Of a stretch of 7,821 nt of DNA, positions 5,970-7,821 are shown in pieces. The translations under genes were made by a program, and so were the position numbers. This DNA is from Parcubacteria group bacterium Greene0416_79 (GTDB taxonomy: Bacteria > Patescibacteriota > Minisyncoccia > Phycocordibacterales > UBA10002). The DNA is taken from the NCBI GenBank assembly GCA_007375655.1, contig VMES01000014.1, forward strand, positions 1 to 7,821, given 5' to 3'. Positions within the stretch are counted from its first letter, which is position 1. Each line of letters opens with the position of its first letter. The notes under the pieces are model-generated. The model had not been told where the DNA came from. It saw only the letters and a program-made list of their open reading frames with translations, and searched no databases.

Positions 5970-6075
5970 GATACCAATCTGCGAATGAGTACAAATGCTA
6001 CTAAAAAATACTAATTAAAGACTTTCTTAATTCGTATTTTTTCGTTGCATTCGCATGAATTAGTTGTTTCGTATC
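5970..6075. repeat. 106-base imperfect palindrome, copy 2 (rpsH-rplF)
   Basis: Left words are TACCAAT 5972, TGCGAAT 5980, TACAAAT 5990, TACTAAA 5999 and TACTAAT 6009 (spacing 8, 10, 9, 10). Right words are ATTCGTA 6030, TTTCGTT 6040, ATTCGCA 6049, ATTAGTT 6059 and TTTCGTA 6067 (spacing 10, 9, 10, 8). The loop is 6016-6029. It starts 4 bases after the rpsH stop and ends directly at the rplF ATG. Confidence 0.92.
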
Positions 6076-6079
6076 ACAA

Positions 6080-6469
6080 TTACCAGATCTCAAACAGCGC
6101 CTCGCCCCCGACATGGCTTACGCGCGCCTCCGTGTCGGAAATAACTCCCTTCGGGGTCGTAAGTACCGCCATCCCAAACCCGTGCCGCACCGGGCGTACC
6201 TCGCGCGCGCCACGATACACCCGCCGCGACAGGCGGGAGATGCGCCGCACTCCGGAAACCTTCGGCACTCCTTTTTCCTTGTAAGACAACACCACTTCAA
6301 TGAAACGTCCCTTCTTCCCCTTTCTTCCGAACGACTGCGCGTACCCGCCTTTCACCAGCGCCGAGGCAATCGCGGCAATGAGGCGGGAAGCGGGAAACAG
6401 AAAGGACTCTTTGCCCGCGCGGTTCGCCAACTTCAACCTATTGAGAAAATCCGATATGGAATCGTGCAT
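6080..6469 (-). CDS. rpsH: 30S ribosomal protein S8 (uS8)
   Basis: The 129-residue protein starts MHDSISDFLNRLKLANRAGK, corresponding to the family's M(T/S)DPIADMLTRIRNAxxAxK. The C-terminal block GVISDTEARVSHVGGEALFEIW matches the usual G(I/V)LTDxEARxxxVGGExLxxVW. S8 binds helix 21 of 16S rRNA and assembles early; in well-studied bacteria it also represses spc mRNA by binding near the L5 start, but I see no evidence for or against that here. An upstream in-frame ATG at 6497-6499 would add ten residues from the intergenic hairpin and is rejected. No Shine-Dalgarno sequence is seen. Confidence 0.96.
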   Translation of the reverse strand: MHDSISDFLNRLKLANRAGKESFLFPASRLIAAIASALVKGGYAQSFGRKGKKGRFIEVVLSYKEKGVPKVSGVRRISRLSRRVYRGAREVRPVRHGFGMAVLTTPKGVISDTEARVSHVGGEALFEIW

Positions 6470-6588
6470 AGAGCGTGTAGCGCCCGCCCGACTGAACACT
6501 GTCTCCAGTCGTTCGGGCGGGTGTAGCGTGCAGCGTAGAGTGGAAGTCTTTTTAACTAACCGCTAAACGCTATTCGATAACCGCTTCT
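6470..6588. repeat. GCTNNAC heptamer array in the rpsN-rpsH gap
   Basis: The plus strand has GTGTAGC 6521, GTGCAGC 6528 and GTAGAGT 6535 in one direction, then CGCTAAA 6561, CGCTATT 6568, CGATAAC 6575 and CGCTTCT 6582 in the other, each at period 7. TAGCGTGCAGCG (6524-6535) and CGCTAAACGCTA (6561-6572) can pair at 10 of 12 positions. Further words (reverse complement GCTACAC, GCTCTAT) lie at 6468-6482, beyond an inserted hairpin. This is the same design as the other gaps with different words. Confidence 0.65.
6483..6520. repeat. GC-rich hairpin flanked by an 8-base direct repeat
   Basis: CCGCCCGA (6484-6491) pairs with TCGGGCGG (6513-6520), with an inner stem ACTG/CAGT around a GAGA loop on the minus strand. 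GTGTAGCG lies directly on both sides (6475-6482 and 6521-6528), like a target-site duplication. It may be a small mobile palindrome inserted into the heptamer array. No U-tract follows, so a terminator role is weakly supported. Confidence 0.65.
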
Positions 6589-6595
6589 TCCTACG

Positions 6596-6690
6596 TTACC
6601 AAGAGGATTTCTTCACCCCGGGAATCATCCCCTCGTTGGCGAAAACTTCGGTTTCTTAAGCGCACGCGCTTTGACTGATGCCTTTGCCAT
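6596..6690 (-). pseudogene. rpsN: rpsN remnant (30S ribosomal protein S14), internal deletion with frameshift
   Basis: From the ATG at 6688-6690 the frame reads MAKASVKARALKKPKFSP, a good type-Z S14 N-terminus, then meets TGA at 6625-6627 after 21 codons. In another frame the same strand continues ANEGMIPGVKKSSW with TAA at 6596-6598, the normal S14 C-terminus. The remnant is 95 bases against about 186 for the usual 61-residue protein, so roughly 91 bases are missing. The lost part would hold the CxxC...CxxC zinc ribbon. The join falls in AAGTTTTCGCC (6638-6648), which fits both the KFSP codons and FAN codons, suggesting deletion between short direct repeats. It lies between rplE and rpsH, the correct place for rpsN. 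S14 is essential, so a second copy elsewhere, a minority variant or an assembly collapse must be considered. Confidence 0.88.
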
Positions 6691-6697
6691 GGCAAAC

Positions 6698-6809
6698 CGC
6701 TGATTACCGCAGAGGTTGGTGTCTTGATTCACGCTGATACAAACAAACAGAGATAGACGCTGACTGCTTTTATCCGCGTCTATCTGCGTTTCATCGGCGC
6801 TTATCTGCG
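6698..6809. repeat. ATCNGCG word array, imperfect long hairpin in the rplE-rpsN gap
   Basis: Right words are ATCCGCG 6772, ATCTGCG 6782, ATCGGCG 6793 and ATCTGCG 6803 (spacing 10, 11, 10). Facing words include CGCTGAT 6698, CGCAGAG 6708, CGCTGAT 6732, CAGAGAT 6748 and CGCTGAC 6758. The left arm is longer and less regular, with a possible small duplication at 6739-6748. ATCTGCG/ATCCGCG-type repeats are something I recall from many unrelated environmental genomes, which hints at a mobile or convergent repeat. The rest of this 228-base gap holds a terminator-like hairpin and no gene. Confidence 0.7.
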
Positions 6810-6865
6810 GGTTGTGAAAAAGATACTAGCAGAAAACCAGGGAAGGAGTCAACCGCCGATCTCTT

Positions 6866-6906
6866 AAGACAGAAAAGCAGAACCCTGCCGGTTGGCAAGG
6901 TTCTGC
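6866..6906 (-). terminator. Rho-independent terminator candidate after rplE
   Basis: On the minus strand, 12 bases after the rplE stop, an inverted repeat (6877-6884 with 6899-6906, then 6886-6889 with 6894-6897; one mismatch, 4-base loop) gives 12 base pairs and is followed by TTTTCTGTCTT. The T-tract is interrupted, so termination may be partial. A terminator here would cut the spc transcript between L5 and S14, which is unusual. GCCGATCT occurs on both sides (6855-6862 and 6905-6912). Confidence 0.7.
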
Positions 6907-6918
6907 CGATCTTAAACG

Positions 6919-7464
6919 TCAATGTCGTGCCTTCTTGGCAAAAGGAAACCCGAGGTATTCAAAAAACGTCCGCGCCTCGTCTCTATCTCGCGCCGTCGTC
7001 ACCACCGTCACCGCCATACCGAAGACGTCCCGCAGGTCCTCATCGGACGCCTCAGGAAAGATGGTGTGTTCTCGAATGCCGATGGTAAGATTGCCGCTCT
7101 CATCAATCGCGGCAGGCGAGATGCCGCGGAAATCGCGCGTGCGCGGAAGCGCGACCGCAAGCAATTTTTCCAAGAATCCGTACATCCGCGCGCCGCGCAA
7201 GGTTACTACATACCCGACCGTATCTCCCTGCCGCACTTTGAATGAAGCGATGGATTTCTTCGCGCCGCGCGGCGCGCTCTTCTGTCCCGTAATCTTCGCC
7301 AGACGGTCCTCCACCACGGCAAACTTTTTCTTGTCCTTAAACGAACCGGTGCCCACGCCAACCGAGACCTTCATGATTCGCGGCGCCTGCATGGGATTCG
7401 TGTATCCCATTTTCTCCCTAAGCGCGGCAAACGCCTCTTTTTGTTTTTCCTTTATTGTCTTCAT
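6919..7464 (-). CDS. rplE: 50S ribosomal protein L5 (uL5)
   Basis: At 181 residues it matches the usual length of about 180. L5 binds 5S rRNA and contacts P-site tRNA. The N-terminus KEAFAALREKMGYTNPMQAPRIMKVSVGVG corresponds to the family's L..KF.Y.N.MQ.P.ikKi..N.G pattern. The core has KSIASFKVRQGDTVGYVVTL (about 70-89) and RDFRGISPAAIDESGNLTIG (about 109-128), the conserved RDFRG block, and EHTIFPE (132-138). The C-terminus ends ARTFFEYLGFPF. The ATG at 7462-7464 follows the palindrome's GGTATC directly, with no Shine-Dalgarno sequence. A terminator-like hairpin lies just downstream. Confidence 0.97.
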   Translation of the reverse strand: MKTIKEKQKEAFAALREKMGYTNPMQAPRIMKVSVGVGTGSFKDKKKFAVVEDRLAKITGQKSAPRGAKKSIASFKVRQGDTVGYVVTLRGARMYGFLEKLLAVALPRTRDFRGISPAAIDESGNLTIGIREHTIFPEASDEDLRDVFGMAVTVVTTARDRDEARTFFEYLGFPFAKKARH

Positions 7465-7570
7465 GATACCAATATACGAATGAGTACTAATGCAACGAAA
7501 AAATACGAATCACGCGAACGGGGTATTAGTATTTTTTAGTAGCATTCGCATGAATTAGTAGTTTCGTATC
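7465..7570. repeat. 106-base imperfect palindrome, copy 3 (rplX-rplE)
   Basis: Left words are TACCAAT 7467, TACGAAT 7475, TACTAAT 7485, AACGAAA 7494 and TACGAAT 7504 (spacing 8, 10, 9, 10). Right words are ATTAGTA 7525, TTTAGTA 7535, ATTCGCA 7544, ATTAGTA 7554 and TTTCGTA 7562 (spacing 10, 9, 10, 8). The loop is 7511-7524. It begins 3 bases after the rplX stop and ends directly at the rplE ATG. Confidence 0.92.
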
Positions 7571-7573
7571 TCG

Positions 7574-7821
7574 TTAGATTTCCTTCCCGGTCTTCCGGCT
7601 TACCCGCATCCATTTCTCACCCACTAGGCGTCTCCCGACCCGAACCGGCTTACCGTCTTCAATCAACGCGACATTTGATACGTGAATGGGCATGGCAATC
7701 TCAATCATCTGCCCTTTCTGGTTGGCGCGGCGGGCGCGCTCGTGCTTCTTTCTTAGATTCACGCCCTCAACAATCACACGGCTCTCCTCGCGAAAGACGC
7801 GGAGTACTTTTCCGCTTCTCC
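7574..7821 (-). CDS. rplX: 50S ribosomal protein L24 (uL24), 5' end beyond the window
   Basis: The frame is open from the right edge to a TAA at 7574-7576, giving 82 codons. It begins RSGKVLRVFREESRVIVEGV, the KOW region of L24 with its G(K/R)xGKVxxV and VEGVN patterns, continues NLRKKHERA, then PIHVSNVALI, the family's PIHxSNV(A/M)L block, and ends WMRVSRKTGKEI. L24 starts 50S assembly by binding near the 5' end of 23S rRNA. A GTG at 7775-7777 is internal, not the start; the true start and roughly 20 residues lie outside. Its position before rplE is the standard one. No oddity is visible in the protein. Confidence 0.95.
   Translation of the reverse strand, partial: RSGKVLRVFREESRVIVEGVNLRKKHERARRANQKGQMIEIAMPIHVSNVALIEDGKPVRVGRRLVGEKWMRVSRKTGKEI

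Noticed and set aside
5437..5988. 183-codon open frame on the plus strand opposite rplF
   Set aside because: It is antisense to a clear L6 gene, is proline/serine/arginine-rich and has no family resemblance; long antisense frames are common in this base composition.
6470..6499. Longer S8 start at 6497-6499
   Set aside because: The added residues MFSRAGATRS come from the intergenic hairpin, and MHDSISDFLNRL is the conserved S8 start.
6625..6690. A genuine 21-residue peptide gene
   Set aside because: The sequence is the exact N-terminal part of S14 in the rpsN position, and the S14 C-terminus follows in another frame.
6691..6918. tRNA or other structured RNA gene in the rplE-rpsN gap
   Set aside because: No cloverleaf or T-loop pattern; the pairing seen comes from repeated ATCNGCG words and one terminator-like hairpin.

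Overview
The window is the distal half of a bacterial spc ribosomal-protein operon, read entirely on the minus strand, so gene order runs from high to low coordinates: rplX (L24, 5' end outside the window), rplE (L5), a broken rpsN (S14), rpsH (S8), rplF (L6), rplR (L18), rpsE (S5), rplO (L15), secY, an adenylate-kinase-like gene and map. A small toxin-antitoxin pair follows on the same strand: a 51-residue antitoxin candidate, then a PIN-domain RNase that runs off the left edge. rpmD (L30), normally between rpsE and rplO, is absent. L30 loss, compact proteins, an unusual Adk and the type of antitoxin upstream of PIN all point to a Candidate Phyla Radiation (Patescibacteria) genome, probably Parcubacteria. 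This placement is inferred from gene content, not from a tree.

Layout: 1-781 toxin-antitoxin; 796-2191 map and adk, nearly abutting; 2286-4103 secY and rplO; 4154-5276 rpsE and rplR; 5433-6469 rplF and rpsH; 6596-6690 rpsN remnant; 6919-7464 rplE; 7574-7821 rplX. The genes would supply ribosomal proteins, the Sec translocon channel, adenylate recycling and N-terminal methionine removal. No stretch over 300 bases lacks a gene; the longest gap is 228 bases, between rplE and rpsN.

The main discovery candidate lies in the gaps. spc operons usually have tiny intergenic spaces. Here almost every gap from adk to rplX is filled by an array of short words (7-8 bases with variable positions), usually followed by the reverse-complement words at mirrored spacing around a short loop. 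Three gaps (rplX-rplE, rpsH-rplF, rpsE-rplO) carry copies of one element, each exactly 106 bases, bounded by GATAC and GTATC and built from five TACNAAT words facing five ATTNGTA words. Other gaps use other words: ATCNGCG, GCTNNAC, CTANCTA, GTTNGTT, ACAATNNN and GTTATTCA. In rplE and rplF the element ends directly at the ATG with no Shine-Dalgarno sequence. In rpsE one copy has become the last 21 codons and the stop.

The second anomaly is rpsN. Its two ends are recognisable, but about 90 bases including the zinc-ribbon region are gone and the frame is broken. This is either a real loss of an essential gene copy or an assembly collapse.
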